DNA of 64,000 nucleotides from assembly GCF_020880995.1 (NCBI RefSeq), contig NZ_JAJISD010000012.1, positions 62,001-126,000 on the forward strand, given 5' to 3'. The position numbers and the translations under genes are program-made. Positions 1 through 7,796 of this stretch are shown here, one piece after another. Numbering within the stretch: position 1 is the stretch's first letter; each line of letters opens with the position of its first letter. The DNA comes from Reyranella aquatilis (GTDB lineage: Bacteria > Pseudomonadota > Alphaproteobacteria > Reyranellales > Reyranellaceae). The notes under the pieces are model-generated. The model was not told the DNA's origin. It saw only the letters and a list, made by a program, of their open reading frames with translations, and ran no database searches.

Positions 1-507
1 CCGCGCGACATGCAGGTCGGGGCCCTGTTCCACGATCTTCGCTACACGCCCGACAAGGCGCCGCGGCCCGAGTTCGTCACCAACATGCCCGCCTACGCCG
101 GCGCGAAGATCGTGGTGGCGGAGCGCAACTTCGCCTGCGGCTCCTCGCGCGAGAATGCCGTCACGGTGATGGTCGACAACGGCCTGCGCGCCTTCATCGC
201 GCCGAGCTTCGGCGACATCTTCTTCAACAACTGCTTCCAGAATGGCGCGCTGCCGATCCGCGTCGATGCCGCCCGCGCAGGCGAACTGCGGCGCCTGCTG
301 CACGCCTCTCCGGGCGCAAGGATCCGCATCGACCTCGCGGCCCAGACCGTGACCGGCCCGGACGGCAAGATCGACCGGTTCGAGATCGATTCCTTTCGCA
401 AGGACTGCCTGCTGAAGGGCGCCGACGAGGTCAGCCTGACCCTGAGCTACGACAAGGACATCAAGGCCTTCGAGGCCCGGCAGCGCCAGGAGATGAGCTG
501 GCTGTAG
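1..507 (+). CDS. LeuD-like aconitase-family small subunit (5' end outside window)
   Basis: The reading frame is open from the first base, so the gene probably begins upstream; an internal ATG lies at 10. The 165 residues seen form the swivel domain of the 3-isopropylmalate dehydratase small-subunit family: an NFACGSSRENAV segment near residue 38, then FGDIFFNNCFQNGALPIRV, and a C-terminal RQRQEMSWL tail that matches the ending of LeuD proteins. A second, canonical LeuD lies at 16877-17491 next to leuC and leuB. This copy has REN where canonical LeuD has REH, and is followed by a minus-strand gene rather than leucine genes. It is therefore either a redundant LeuD or the small subunit of a related hydro-lyase whose large subunit would be upstream. 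The family assignment is firm; the substrate is not known. Confidence 0.8.
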   Translation, partial: PRDMQVGALFHDLRYTPDKAPRPEFVTNMPAYAGAKIVVAERNFACGSSRENAVTVMVDNGLRAFIAPSFGDIFFNNCFQNGALPIRVDAARAGELRRLLHASPGARIRIDLAAQTVTGPDGKIDRFEIDSFRKDCLLKGADEVSLTLSYDKDIKAFEARQRQEMSWL

Positions 508-531
508 CGCCCATGGTTTGTTCGGCCGGCG

Positions 532-1353
532 CTACTTAGCCGGTCCGAATCCCTGAAGCGTCCACACCAGTGGTGCCGGATCGATGCGGACTTCGCCGCT
601 CTGCGGCCGGTCTATGTCGATGATCAGCACGATGGCGAGGGTCCAGATGCCGAGCAGCAGGATCGAGAGCACGTGCTGGCGGCTCCCGACGAGTCCGAAC
701 CCGTATCCCACCGCGCCGACCGCGAAGATCGAGACGGTCAGGAGAAGCCGCAATATGTAGGCCGGCACATGGGCATTGAGATTGCGCCGGTTGGTCAGCG
801 ACAGGTCGATCATCTCGTTGAGCGAGGTGAGCAGGAGGCCCGAGATGGGCGTGGGGGAGCGTTCGGCCACGGTGCGGGCGAGAGCCCAGATTTCGGATTG
901 AAGGCTGTTCGTGCGCTGTAGAAGTTCCTCGGGTGGCGAGGTGTTGGAGCCGGCCACCACCGCGATGCGGACCGCCGTATACTCGCGCAGCAGGTTCTGC
1001 AGCGCCACGCCTTCGGCGCCGGTGCCGACGCTGGCGCGAAGCCAGACCGTGCCGATCGCATTGGCCTCGGCCAGGACCGAATCGCGGCGTTGCTGGTAGC
1101 GGTCCGACGCCATCGACAGGGAAACGCCCAGCAGGAAGGCCAACAGTCCCATCATGCCGGCCGTGGCAAAGTTGACCGAGGATTTCTCGCCCTCGGTCGG
1201 AACGTGCCGGCGCGCGCCGAGCCGGCCCAACCAGATGCCGGTTTCGAGCGACACCAGGAGGACCACCAGGACGAGGAGGCCAGCGTAGTGAAGGTCGCCG
1301 TTTGTAAGTCTGCCGAGGAAGCCGAACAGCGCGTCGAAGGGGCCGAGAGACAT
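532..1353 (-). CDS. DUF4239 / bestrophin-like membrane protein
   Basis: This 273-residue protein has hydrophobic segments near residues 25-45, 65-83, 200-220 and 228-250. The loop between the second and third segments is long and largely helical, with conserved-looking text such as EANAIGTVWLRA and LREYTAVRIA. That arrangement and those motifs match the DUF4239 (bestrophin-like) family of inner-membrane proteins, whose biochemical role is not established. It stands alone, 61 bp downstream of the cysteine-rich gene on the same strand. The ATG at 1353 is the only start that keeps the first membrane segment complete; no strong ribosome binding site is visible before it. Family membership is inferred from the pattern. 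Confidence 0.6.
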   Translation of the reverse strand: MSLGPFDALFGFLGRLTNGDLHYAGLLVLVVLLVSLETGIWLGRLGARRHVPTEGEKSSVNFATAGMMGLLAFLLGVSLSMASDRYQQRRDSVLAEANAIGTVWLRASVGTGAEGVALQNLLREYTAVRIAVVAGSNTSPPEELLQRTNSLQSEIWALARTVAERSPTPISGLLLTSLNEMIDLSLTNRRNLNAHVPAYILRLLLTVSIFAVGAVGYGFGLVGSRQHVLSILLLGIWTLAIVLIIDIDRPQSGEVRIDPAPLVWTLQGFGPAK

Positions 1354-1414
1354 GCAGGCGAAGGATCGGCGATTGGCCCTCGCCGGACAAGCCCGATCTC
1401 CCCGGGCCTTCAGG

Positions 1415-1810
1415 CTACTTGCCGGGCAGCAACCCGTTCGGGCCCAGCGACATCGCTGCGGCCCGGCAGGCCCGTGCGCAGGCCCGGCAGGCCTCGGCGC
1501 ACAGCCGGCAATGGTCGTGCTCGTCCACGTGCAGATCGCATTCCGCGGCGCAGGCCTCGCAGAGCGCGGCGCAGGTCTCGGCCATCGGCCTCAGCAGGGC
1601 GCCGTTGGCGGGGGTGCGCTGCGCCATCGCGGCGCCTGTCGTGGAGCAGGCCTCGGCGCAATCGAGCGCCAGCCGGATGCAGCGGGCAAGACTGGCAGCG
1701 GCCTCGTCGAGGCTCGTGTCGGCGCACAGTATGCACGCCTCGGCACAGACGTGGCAGGCCTCGATGGCATGGAGGACGGGCGCGTCGAAACGAAGGGGAC
1801 GCGCGGGCAT
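1415..1810 (-). CDS. Four-helix-bundle copper-storage-like protein (Csp/DUF326 type)
   Basis: The protein has 131 residues, 16 of them cysteines, arranged mainly as CxxxC and CxxC pairs along predicted helices (EACHVCAEACILC near the N-terminus, ETCAALCEACAAEC in the middle, HCRLCAEACRACARAC near the C-terminus). This is the hallmark of Csp copper-storage proteins and the DUF326 family, which bind Cu(I) inside a four-helix bundle. No signal peptide is seen, so a cytosolic Csp3-like store is more likely than an exported form. The start at 1810 is preferred over an upstream in-frame ATG at 1846 because GGAGGAAACCC sits directly before it. It lies 58 bp downstream of hisH on the same strand. No copper exporter or copper regulator is visible nearby. 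Confidence 0.75.
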   Translation of the reverse strand: MPARPLRFDAPVLHAIEACHVCAEACILCADTSLDEAAASLARCIRLALDCAEACSTTGAAMAQRTPANGALLRPMAETCAALCEACAAECDLHVDEHDHCRLCAEACRACARACRAAAMSLGPNGLLPGK

Positions 1811-1868
1811 GGGTTTCCTCCGTCGATGAATGGAGGATAAACGCACCGTGCGTCGGTTGGTTACCGGA

Positions 1869-2522
1869 TCAGGGCTTCCAGCGCAGGAAGTTGGCTATCA
1901 GTCGCAGGCCCGTGGCCTGGCTCTTCTCGGGATGGAACTGGGTGCCTGCGAGGTTGTCGCGCCCGACGATCGCCGTTACCGGCCCGCCATAGTCGGTCAG
2001 TCCGAGCACCGTCGCCGGCTGGGTGGCGGCGAGCTGGAAGGAGTGCACGAAGTAGGCATGGTCGCGCGGCTGGATCCCTTCGAGCAGCGCGTGCGGCTTG
2101 AGGTCGGACAGTTCGTTCCAGCCCATGTGCGGAATCTTGAGGTGGTCCTGACCCGCCTGACGCTGGGGTTCGATGCGCACCACGTCGCCCGCGATCCAGT
2201 CCAGACCGGTGTGGATGCCGTACTCGACACCGCGCGTGGCCATCAGCTGCATGCCGACGCAGATGCCGAGGAACGGCTTGCCGCGCTCGATCACTTCCCG
2301 CTGGAGCGTGTCGACCATGCCGGGCACGCCGTACAGGCCCGCCCGGCAGTCCGCGAACGCACCGACACCCGGCAGCACGATGCGGTCCGCAGCGGCGACC
2401 TCGGCCGGCTGCGAGGTCACGACCACGCGCGCATCCGTGCCCGCCTCGCGCGCGGCGCGCTCGAAGGCCTTGGCGGCGGAGCGGAGGTTGCCGGATCCGT
2501 AGTCGACGATGGCGACGGTCAT
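1869..2522 (-). CDS. hisH: Imidazole glycerol phosphate synthase glutaminase subunit HisH
   Basis: HisH supplies ammonia from glutamine to HisF for the fifth step of histidine synthesis. The 217-residue protein is a class I glutamine amidotransferase: it opens with MTVAIVDYGSGN, carries the nucleophile in FLGICVGMQLM (Cys88), and ends with the His-Glu pair in QFHPEKSQ. Length is normal for the family. It follows hisB by 23 bp on the same strand, so the two are probably cotranscribed. The usual next genes, hisA and hisF, are not downstream here; a cysteine-rich gene follows instead, so the rest of the histidine pathway must lie elsewhere. Confidence 0.95.
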   Translation of the reverse strand: MTVAIVDYGSGNLRSAAKAFERAAREAGTDARVVVTSQPAEVAAADRIVLPGVGAFADCRAGLYGVPGMVDTLQREVIERGKPFLGICVGMQLMATRGVEYGIHTGLDWIAGDVVRIEPQRQAGQDHLKIPHMGWNELSDLKPHALLEGIQPRDHAYFVHSFQLAATQPATVLGLTDYGGPVTAIVGRDNLAGTQFHPEKSQATGLRLIANFLRWKP

Positions 2523-2545
2523 GGTTCGACGGACATGATCGGGCC

Positions 2546-3187
2546 CTAGAGGACGCCCTTGGTGCTGGGCACGGCCATCGTCTGGCGCGGGTCGATCTCG
2601 ACCGCGACGCGCAGCGCCCGGGCGATGCCCTTGAAACAGCTCTCGACGATGTGGTGGTTGTTCTCGCCGTAGTGGTTCCACACGTGCAGGGTCAGGCCGC
2701 CCAGCTGGGCGAAGGCCTGGAACCATTCCTTGAACAGCTCGGTATCCATGGTGCCGAGCTTGGGCTTGGTGAACTCGACCTTCCAGATCAGGTACGGCCG
2801 GTTCGACGCATCGAGCGCCACCTCGGTCAGCGTCTCGTCCATCGGGATGGTGGCACTGCCGTAGCGGCGGATGCCCTTGCGGTCGCCCAGCGCCTTGGAC
2901 AGGCACTCGCCCAGCACGATGCCGGCATCTTCCGTCGTGTGGTGATAGTCGATGTGCAGGTCGCCCTCGGCGCGCAGCGTGATGTCGATCAGGCTGTGAC
3001 GCGAGAGCTGCTCGAGCATGTGGTCGAGGAAGCCGATGCCGGTCTTGATGTCGTAGACGCCGGTGCCGTCCAGGTTGATGGCGGCGGCGATGCGGGTTTC
3101 CTTGGTCGCCCGCTCCACGGACGCGCGTCGTCCGCCGGTGCCGGGTGTGGTCAAGGGAGTGGTGGTCGTGGCCATGGGGAGGTTCAT
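2546..3187 (-). CDS. hisB: Imidazoleglycerol-phosphate dehydratase HisB
   Basis: This is the monofunctional HisB dehydratase, which converts imidazole glycerol phosphate to imidazole acetol phosphate. Metal-binding histidine motifs are seen: FLDHMLEQLSRH, DYHHTTEDAGI and HHIVESCFKG, and the length is typical for monofunctional bacterial enzymes. The first ATG at 3187 overlaps the stop codon of the upstream EamA transporter gene as ATGA, suggesting translational coupling; a second ATG at 3175 is possible. The first 20 residues are threonine- and glycine-rich and probably disordered. No phosphatase domain is fused; histidinol phosphatase is supplied by hisN at 8885-9670. Confidence 0.95.
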   Translation of the reverse strand: MNLPMATTTTPLTTPGTGGRRASVERATKETRIAAAINLDGTGVYDIKTGIGFLDHMLEQLSRHSLIDITLRAEGDLHIDYHHTTEDAGIVLGECLSKALGDRKGIRRYGSATIPMDETLTEVALDASNRPYLIWKVEFTKPKLGTMDTELFKEWFQAFAQLGGLTLHVWNHYGENNHHIVESCFKGIARALRVAVEIDPRQTMAVPSTKGVL

Positions 3188-4101
3188 ACAGGAACGCGGG
3201 CGGCACGGTCGAGCGCCACACGCGTCAGAATGACGCCGGCCAGCACGATCAGGCCCCCCAGCACCCGTGCCGTCGTCAGAGGATCGCCGAAGAAGGCCGC
3301 CGACAGGCCCACCCCGGCCACCGGGATCAGGTACATATAGACCATGACCCGGCTGACCCCGAGCCGCTCCAGCCCGGCCGTGAGGCCGAGGAAGGCGACG
3401 CCCACGGGGAAGATGGCGGTGTAGAACCAGAAGCCCAGCAGCCGGTCGTCAAGCTTCGCGAACTCCCCGAGCGAATCGAAGACGAGGGCGATCGGCACCA
3501 GCACCAGCGAGCCGAACAGGGTCGTCCAGGCCATGACCGGAAGCGCCCCCAGCCGCTGGTTGTACGGGGCGCAGCGCTCGACATAGAGCGCCCAGGCGAA
3601 GGCCGCGAGCATCCAGAGCAGGGTACCGTCGAGGCTGCCGAACGACAGCGTGACCGACGACAGGCTGTTGTTCACCACCAGCACGACGCCTGCGAAGGCG
3701 AGCACGATGCCGGCCCATCCGAGCGCCGGGAGCCGGCGCCCGCCGAACCAGGCAAGGATCGCGGAGAAGGCCGTGGTGGTGGTCATCACGATCGAGCCCA
3801 GGCTCGGGGCCGTGCGCGTCATCGCCAGCCCCCAGCAGGCCTGGAACAGCGTGACACCAACCAGGGAAAGCAGGAACAGGGGCAGCCAGTCGCGCCGCGG
3901 GAGGCCGAGCGGCCGGCGCATAAGCGCCATCATGACGAACAGGAAGAGGCTGGCGATCAGGTAGCGCGAGCCGCTGTAGAGCAACGGGCTCATGACCTGC
4001 AGCACGTCCTTGGCGAAGGGATAGCTCGATCCCATCAGCATGGCCGTGCCGAACATGATGAGGTCGCCCGTGTAGCGGCGTCCAGATGGTTTTGAAGACA
4101 C
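3184..4101 (-). CDS. EamA/DMT-family transporter
   Basis: The protein is about 305 residues with ten hydrophobic segments in two repeated halves, the standard drug/metabolite transporter (EamA) arrangement of the inner membrane. The substrate cannot be read from the sequence. It overlaps hisB by four bases (ATGA), so it sits at the head of a short hisB-hisH unit, although transport of a histidine-related compound is only a guess. The start is uncertain. A TTG at 4113 opens the longest frame but lies inside the arm of the adjacent inverted repeat, so the GTG at 4101 is preferred. Confidence 0.8.
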   Translation of the reverse strand: MSSKPSGRRYTGDLIMFGTAMLMGSSYPFAKDVLQVMSPLLYSGSRYLIASLFLFVMMALMRRPLGLPRRDWLPLFLLSLVGVTLFQACWGLAMTRTAPSLGSIVMTTTTAFSAILAWFGGRRLPALGWAGIVLAFAGVVLVVNNSLSSVTLSFGSLDGTLLWMLAAFAWALYVERCAPYNQRLGALPVMAWTTLFGSLVLVPIALVFDSLGEFAKLDDRLLGFWFYTAIFPVGVAFLGLTAGLERLGVSRVMVYMYLIPVAGVGLSAAFFGDPLTTARVLGGLIVLAGVILTRVALDRAARVPV

Positions 4102-4108
4102 CCCTGCG

Positions 4109-4298
4109 CTCAAGCGTCCTCTCCGCCCGCGCAGCGGGGGGAGAGGAAGGGGACCCGCGCGAGGCGCGGGGGAGGTGAGGTGGGTCTTCGCTTCTTCAAC
4201 GCAGCCATCTCGTTCGCATGGAACACCACCTCACCTACCCATTGCTGCGCAATGGGTCCCTTCCTCTCCCCCACTTCGTGGCGGAGAGGACTCTTGAG
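4109..4298. repeat. Long imperfect inverted repeat (about 190 bp, element A)
   Basis: Two arms of about 73-75 bp face each other: 4109-4183 and 4226-4298. Reverse-complementing the right arm gives the same order of blocks as the left arm: CTCAAG, then TCCTCTCCGCC, GGGGGAGAGGAAGGG, and GGTGAGGTGG. Between these blocks each arm has its own small hairpin with unrelated sequence (for example CCATTGCTGCGCAATGG in the right arm), a pattern of compensatory change that suggests selection on folding. It sits between the acyl-CoA dehydrogenase and EamA genes, both on the minus strand, and its left arm touches the EamA start region. Interspersed palindromes of this general kind are common in alphaproteobacterial genomes; the function is unknown. 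Confidence 0.85.
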
Positions 4299-4310
4299 CG
4301 ATGGATCAAA

Positions 4311-5582
4311 CTACGCCTTCGCCGCCGTCGACGTCTTCTGCGCGCCCCAGAAGCCGAACAGGGCGCCGGCGACGCGGCGGATCTGGATCTCCTCCGAACC
4401 CTCGGTGATGCGGTAGCGGCGGTGGTGGCGATAGATGTGCTCGAACGGCGTGTGGCGCGAATAGCCGATGCCGCCATGGACCTGCATGGCACGGTCGGCG
4501 GCGTCGCAGACCAGCCGGTTGGCGCGGTAGTTCGACATTGCCACCCACTCGCTGACGTTCATGTGATGCTCGCGATCGAGATGCCACGCCGTCTTGCGCA
4601 CGAGACCGCGGGTCATCTCGGCCTCGGTGTGCAGCTCGGCCAGCGGGAACTGGATCGCCTGGTTGGTGGCCAGCGCCTTGCCGAACACCTTGCGGTTCTT
4701 GGCATAGGCCACCGACAGGTCGATGCAGTATTGCGCGGCGCCGAGGCTCGAGGCGGCCTGGCGGATGCGGTTCTCGTGAACGAAGGTCTGCGCCACGTCG
4801 AGCCCGCGGCCTTCCTCGCCCAGCATGGTCGAGCCCGGCACGGTGACGTTGGTGAGCGACACCTCGGCATGGTCGGACGGCATGTTGAACGTCCACCACA
4901 TGTATTCGATCTTGAAGCCGGGGGTCTTCACCGGCACCAGGAACGCCGAGATGCCGCGCGCATCGCCGGGCTTGCCGGAGGTGCGCGCGAAGACCAGGTC
5001 GACGGTCGCGGTGTGCATGCCGGTGTTGAACCGCTTCATGCCGTTGATCACCCAGTCGGAACCCTGCTTCGTCGCCGTGGTCTCCATGAAAGTGGCATCG
5101 GACCCGTGCAGCGGCTCGGTGAGGCCGAAGCCGATGCGCTCGGTGCCCTTGAACATGCCCTCGATGTAGCGGTCCTTCTGCTCCTGCGTGCCGAAACGGT
5201 GCAGCAGCAGCGCCACCGGGAAGTTGCCGACGATCGAGCTTTCGTTCTGCAGGTCGTTGTGCAGGCCGAGCCCCTTGTGCGCGAGATGCTCGCGGATGAT
5301 CGCCATGGCGAGGTTGGAGCCGTCCTTGCCGCCCAGCGCCTTGGGCAGACCGAAGCGCAAGTGTCCGGCCTTGTCGGCGCGGCGCTTCATCTCGGCCAGC
5401 AACTCCTCCCATTCGTGGCGCGGTTGGCCGTCATTGTCCCAGTCGGTGCGCGCATGCTCGCGGCGATGGTCGAAGAAGCGGATGTTGTCGTTCTCGCGCT
5501 CCAGCGGCCGGATCTCGCGCTCGATGAATTCGTCGAGTTCGCGCAGATAGGCTGCGATCTCCGCGGGAATGTTGAAATCCAT
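4311..5582 (-). CDS. Acyl-CoA dehydrogenase family protein
   Basis: The enzyme (423 residues) would oxidise an acyl-CoA at the alpha-beta bond using FAD, passing electrons to electron-transfer flavoprotein. Family motifs are present: GFGLTEPLHGSDA in the middle domain, the VFGKALATNQAIQFPLAEL helix region, and the C-terminal MQVHGGIGYSRHTPFE and YRITEGSEEIQIRRVAG signatures. The start at 5582 is chosen because GGAGGAGCAGGGTCC precedes it; a longer frame to 5621 would read through the palindromic operator and is rejected. The gene stands alone between an inverted repeat and the sensor kinase gene, and is probably controlled by a TetR-type repressor through the operator at 5595-5618. The chain length or branching of the substrate is unknown. 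Confidence 0.9.
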   Translation of the reverse strand: MDFNIPAEIAAYLRELDEFIEREIRPLERENDNIRFFDHRREHARTDWDNDGQPRHEWEELLAEMKRRADKAGHLRFGLPKALGGKDGSNLAMAIIREHLAHKGLGLHNDLQNESSIVGNFPVALLLHRFGTQEQKDRYIEGMFKGTERIGFGLTEPLHGSDATFMETTATKQGSDWVINGMKRFNTGMHTATVDLVFARTSGKPGDARGISAFLVPVKTPGFKIEYMWWTFNMPSDHAEVSLTNVTVPGSTMLGEEGRGLDVAQTFVHENRIRQAASSLGAAQYCIDLSVAYAKNRKVFGKALATNQAIQFPLAELHTEAEMTRGLVRKTAWHLDREHHMNVSEWVAMSNYRANRLVCDAADRAMQVHGGIGYSRHTPFEHIYRHHRRYRITEGSEEIQIRRVAGALFGFWGAQKTSTAAKA

Positions 5583-5594
5583 GGACCCTGCTCC

Positions 5595-5618
5595 TCCGGT
5601 AAACGCTCGTTTACCGGA
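5595..5618. promoter_or_regulatory. Perfect palindromic operator upstream of acyl-CoA dehydrogenase
   Basis: The sequence TCCGGTAAACG, two bases, then CGTTTACCGGA is a perfect 11-bp inverted repeat. Its left edge overlaps the ribosome binding site of the acyl-CoA dehydrogenase gene and its centre is about 25 bp before the start codon. The core AAAC-N4-GTTT fits the type of site bound by TetR-family regulators of fatty-acid degradation such as PsrA. A repressor bound here would block transcription or translation start directly. No regulator gene is adjacent, so the controlling protein would act in trans. Confidence 0.65.
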
Positions 5619-5773
5619 CATTATTAGCGGTCAGCGACCGGACAGGTAAGGGCTGACTTTCGCTTCGAGGAGCACGTGCGGCGGGTTGCTTGCCCGCGCC
5701 CAGCAAACGCTTGTCGGCTTCCGTCGTGCGGCGACCGCACCGGCGCGCCGGCAGGTAGAACAGACAATTGCGT

Positions 5774-7042
5774 TCAAGGCGCTACCGGCAGATCCACTCT
5801 GAACCGGCTGCCGCCGCCTTCTGCCGCAAGGCAGACGGCGTCGCCGCCATGGCGGCGGGCGATATCGAGGACGAGGGCGAGGCCGAGACCGCTGCCGCGG
5901 CCGCTCTCGGCCGCGCCGGCCAGGCGATAGAAGGGCTCGAAGATGCGCTGGCGTTCGGACTCAGGCACGCCCGGTCCCTTGTCGGTCACTTCGAGGACGG
6001 CGCAATCGGACTCGCGGGTCACCGAGACCGCCACGGACTCGTCGCCGTCCTTGCCGGTGCCGTAGCGCTGGGCATTCTCCACCAGATTTCGCACCAGACG
6101 GCGCAGCAGCGTGCGGTCGCCGGAGACGATCACCGGCTCGCCGCTCACCTCGACGTCGTAGTGAGAGGCTTCCTCGGCGGCCAGGGCCAGCAGGTCGATC
6201 GGTTCACGCTGCTCGAGCGTGGGCAGGGCTTCGAGGCGGCTCGCCAGGAGGATCTGCTCGATGAGTTGGTCGAGTTCGGCCACGTCGCGCTTCAGCGATT
6301 CGCGCGTCTTCGGATCGGCGTTCTCGCCGAGCAGCGACGCGGCGACCGAGATGCGCGTGAGCGGGGTGCGCAACTCGTGGCTGGCATTGGCCAGCAGCAG
6401 GCGGTGGGCGGCGACCAGCTCCTCGATGCGCTGCGCCGAGCGGTTGAAGCTGGCGGCCAGCGCCGCCACCTCGTCGCGACCCTCGACCTTAACGCGGGCG
6501 CCGAGATCGCCATGGCCGAGGCGGTCTACACCGGCTCTCAATCTTTCGAGCCGCCGGCCGAGGCCGCGCACTACAGGAAAGGAAGCGATGGCGACGGCGA
6601 TGGCGACGAGCGCGAGCGCCGCGGCGATCCAGTAGATCGGGTTGGGCCGTTCGCGCACCTGACGCGCCACCAGCCAGCGCCCGTCCGGCAACTGCAGGAC
6701 GAAGTTCGGCCCGCCCGGCCCGCGGCGCCAGCCCGTTCGGTTCCGCTTGGGCTCGAAGCGCGGCGGCGGCTTGCCGGCCATGGCGATCATGTCGCCGTCG
6801 GGTTCGTAGAGCGCGATGTCGAAGCGCAGCTTGCGCTGCAGCGCCTCGATCGCGCGCTGTTGTTCGGGGCGCGGCGCATTGGCCTCGGGCAGGAGGGCGC
6901 CCGTCAATTCGGCCGCGACATCAAGATACTGCGGCGTGCGATTGTCGTCGTCGGCAACCCGCCAGAGCAGCACCGCGGCGCCGACGAACACCGCCAGCAC
7001 GATCAGAATGGTGACGTAGAATTGCAGGTACAGGCGCTGCAT
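5774..7042 (-). CDS. CpxA-like sensor histidine kinase
   Basis: This 422-residue inner-membrane kinase has an N-terminal membrane segment (residues 9-27), a short periplasmic domain of about 105 residues, a second membrane segment (about 137-157), a HAMP region, and a HisKA domain with the phosphoacceptor in NASHELRTPLTR (His222). An ATPase domain with NLVENAQRYG, DKGPGVPE and GSGLGLALV follows. The SHELRTPLTR box and overall size recall CpxA. It starts 3 bp after the response regulator stop, as the last gene of a CpxP-like/CpxR-like/CpxA-like operon. By analogy it would sense misfolded envelope proteins, but the actual stimulus is not shown by the sequence. Confidence 0.88.
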   Translation of the reverse strand: MQRLYLQFYVTILIVLAVFVGAAVLLWRVADDDNRTPQYLDVAAELTGALLPEANAPRPEQQRAIEALQRKLRFDIALYEPDGDMIAMAGKPPPRFEPKRNRTGWRRGPGGPNFVLQLPDGRWLVARQVRERPNPIYWIAAALALVAIAVAIASFPVVRGLGRRLERLRAGVDRLGHGDLGARVKVEGRDEVAALAASFNRSAQRIEELVAAHRLLLANASHELRTPLTRISVAASLLGENADPKTRESLKRDVAELDQLIEQILLASRLEALPTLEQREPIDLLALAAEEASHYDVEVSGEPVIVSGDRTLLRRLVRNLVENAQRYGTGKDGDESVAVSVTRESDCAVLEVTDKGPGVPESERQRIFEPFYRLAGAAESGRGSGLGLALVLDIARRHGGDAVCLAAEGGGSRFRVDLPVAP

Positions 7043-7045
7043 ATC

Positions 7046-7741
7046 CTAGCGATCCTGGTCCCGGGCGAAGACATAGCCGCTGCCGCGCAATGTCAGGATG
7101 CGGCGGGGCTTCTTCGGGTCGTCCTCGATGGCGGCGCGGATGCGGCTGATATGGACGTCCACCGAGCGGTCGAAGGCTTCGAGCTTCTCGCCCTTCAGCA
7201 GGTCCATCAGTGCATCGCGCGACAATACGCGGCCGGCGCGTTCGGCGAGCGCCAGCAGGATGGCGAACTGATGGGAGGTGATGGAGCGCTCCTCGCCATC
7301 GACCCGAACGACGCGCGCGCCCTTGTCGATCTCGAGGCGGCCGAAGCGCAGCACGTCCCCCTTCGGAGAAGTGCCTCCGCCCCGCCGGCGCAGGATGGCG
7401 CGCAGGCGGGCCTGCAATTCGCGCGGCTCGAAGGGCTTGGCGAGATAGTCGTCGGCGCCCAGTTCGAGGCCGACCACGCGGTCCATCGGCTCGCCGCGCG
7501 CCGTCAGCATCAGGATCGGCACGTCGCTGCCGGCGCGCAGGCGACGACACAGGTCGAGCCCGTCGGCATCGGGCAGCATGAGGTCGAGAATGACCGCATC
7601 GAAGGTTTCGCGCTTCAGCTGGGCCTCGCCGTCGCGGCCTGTGCCGGCGACGGTCACACGAAAGCCCGCCCCGCCGAGATAGTCCGAAACCATCCCGGCG
7701 AGGCGGTCGTCGTCGTCGATCATCAGGATTCGTTCGGCCAT
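7046..7741 (-). CDS. CpxR-like OmpR-family response regulator
   Basis: The 231-residue protein has a receiver domain with the acidic pocket MIDDDD and phosphoacceptor Asp53 in VILDLMLPD, the conserved LTARG and KPF motifs, and a C-terminal winged helix ending in RILTLRGSGYVF. Several stretches read closely like E. coli CpxR, notably LTARGEPMDRVVGLELGADDYL followed by KPFEPRELQARLRAILRR, and FDRSVDVHISRIR. The ATG at 7741 (MAERILMIDD) is preferred over a longer frame from 7777. It lies between the CpxP-like gene and the kinase gene on one strand. OmpR-family regulators bind direct repeats spaced about one helical turn apart, and such a repeat matching the CpxR consensus lies upstream at 8345-8359. 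Confidence 0.9.
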   Translation of the reverse strand: MAERILMIDDDDRLAGMVSDYLGGAGFRVTVAGTGRDGEAQLKRETFDAVILDLMLPDADGLDLCRRLRAGSDVPILMLTARGEPMDRVVGLELGADDYLAKPFEPRELQARLRAILRRRGGGTSPKGDVLRFGRLEIDKGARVVRVDGEERSITSHQFAILLALAERAGRVLSRDALMDLLKGEKLEAFDRSVDVHISRIRAAIEDDPKKPRRILTLRGSGYVFARDQDR

Positions 7742-7796
7742 CTGCTCAGTATCGAACCGGCGCGACCCCGATGTCATCTGCCGTCAGCCTCTTGCA

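Noticed and set aside
5583..5621. N-terminal extension of the acyl-CoA dehydrogenase
   Set aside because: The extension is translated from the perfect palindromic operator, and a GGAGGAG ribosome binding site favours the start at 5582.
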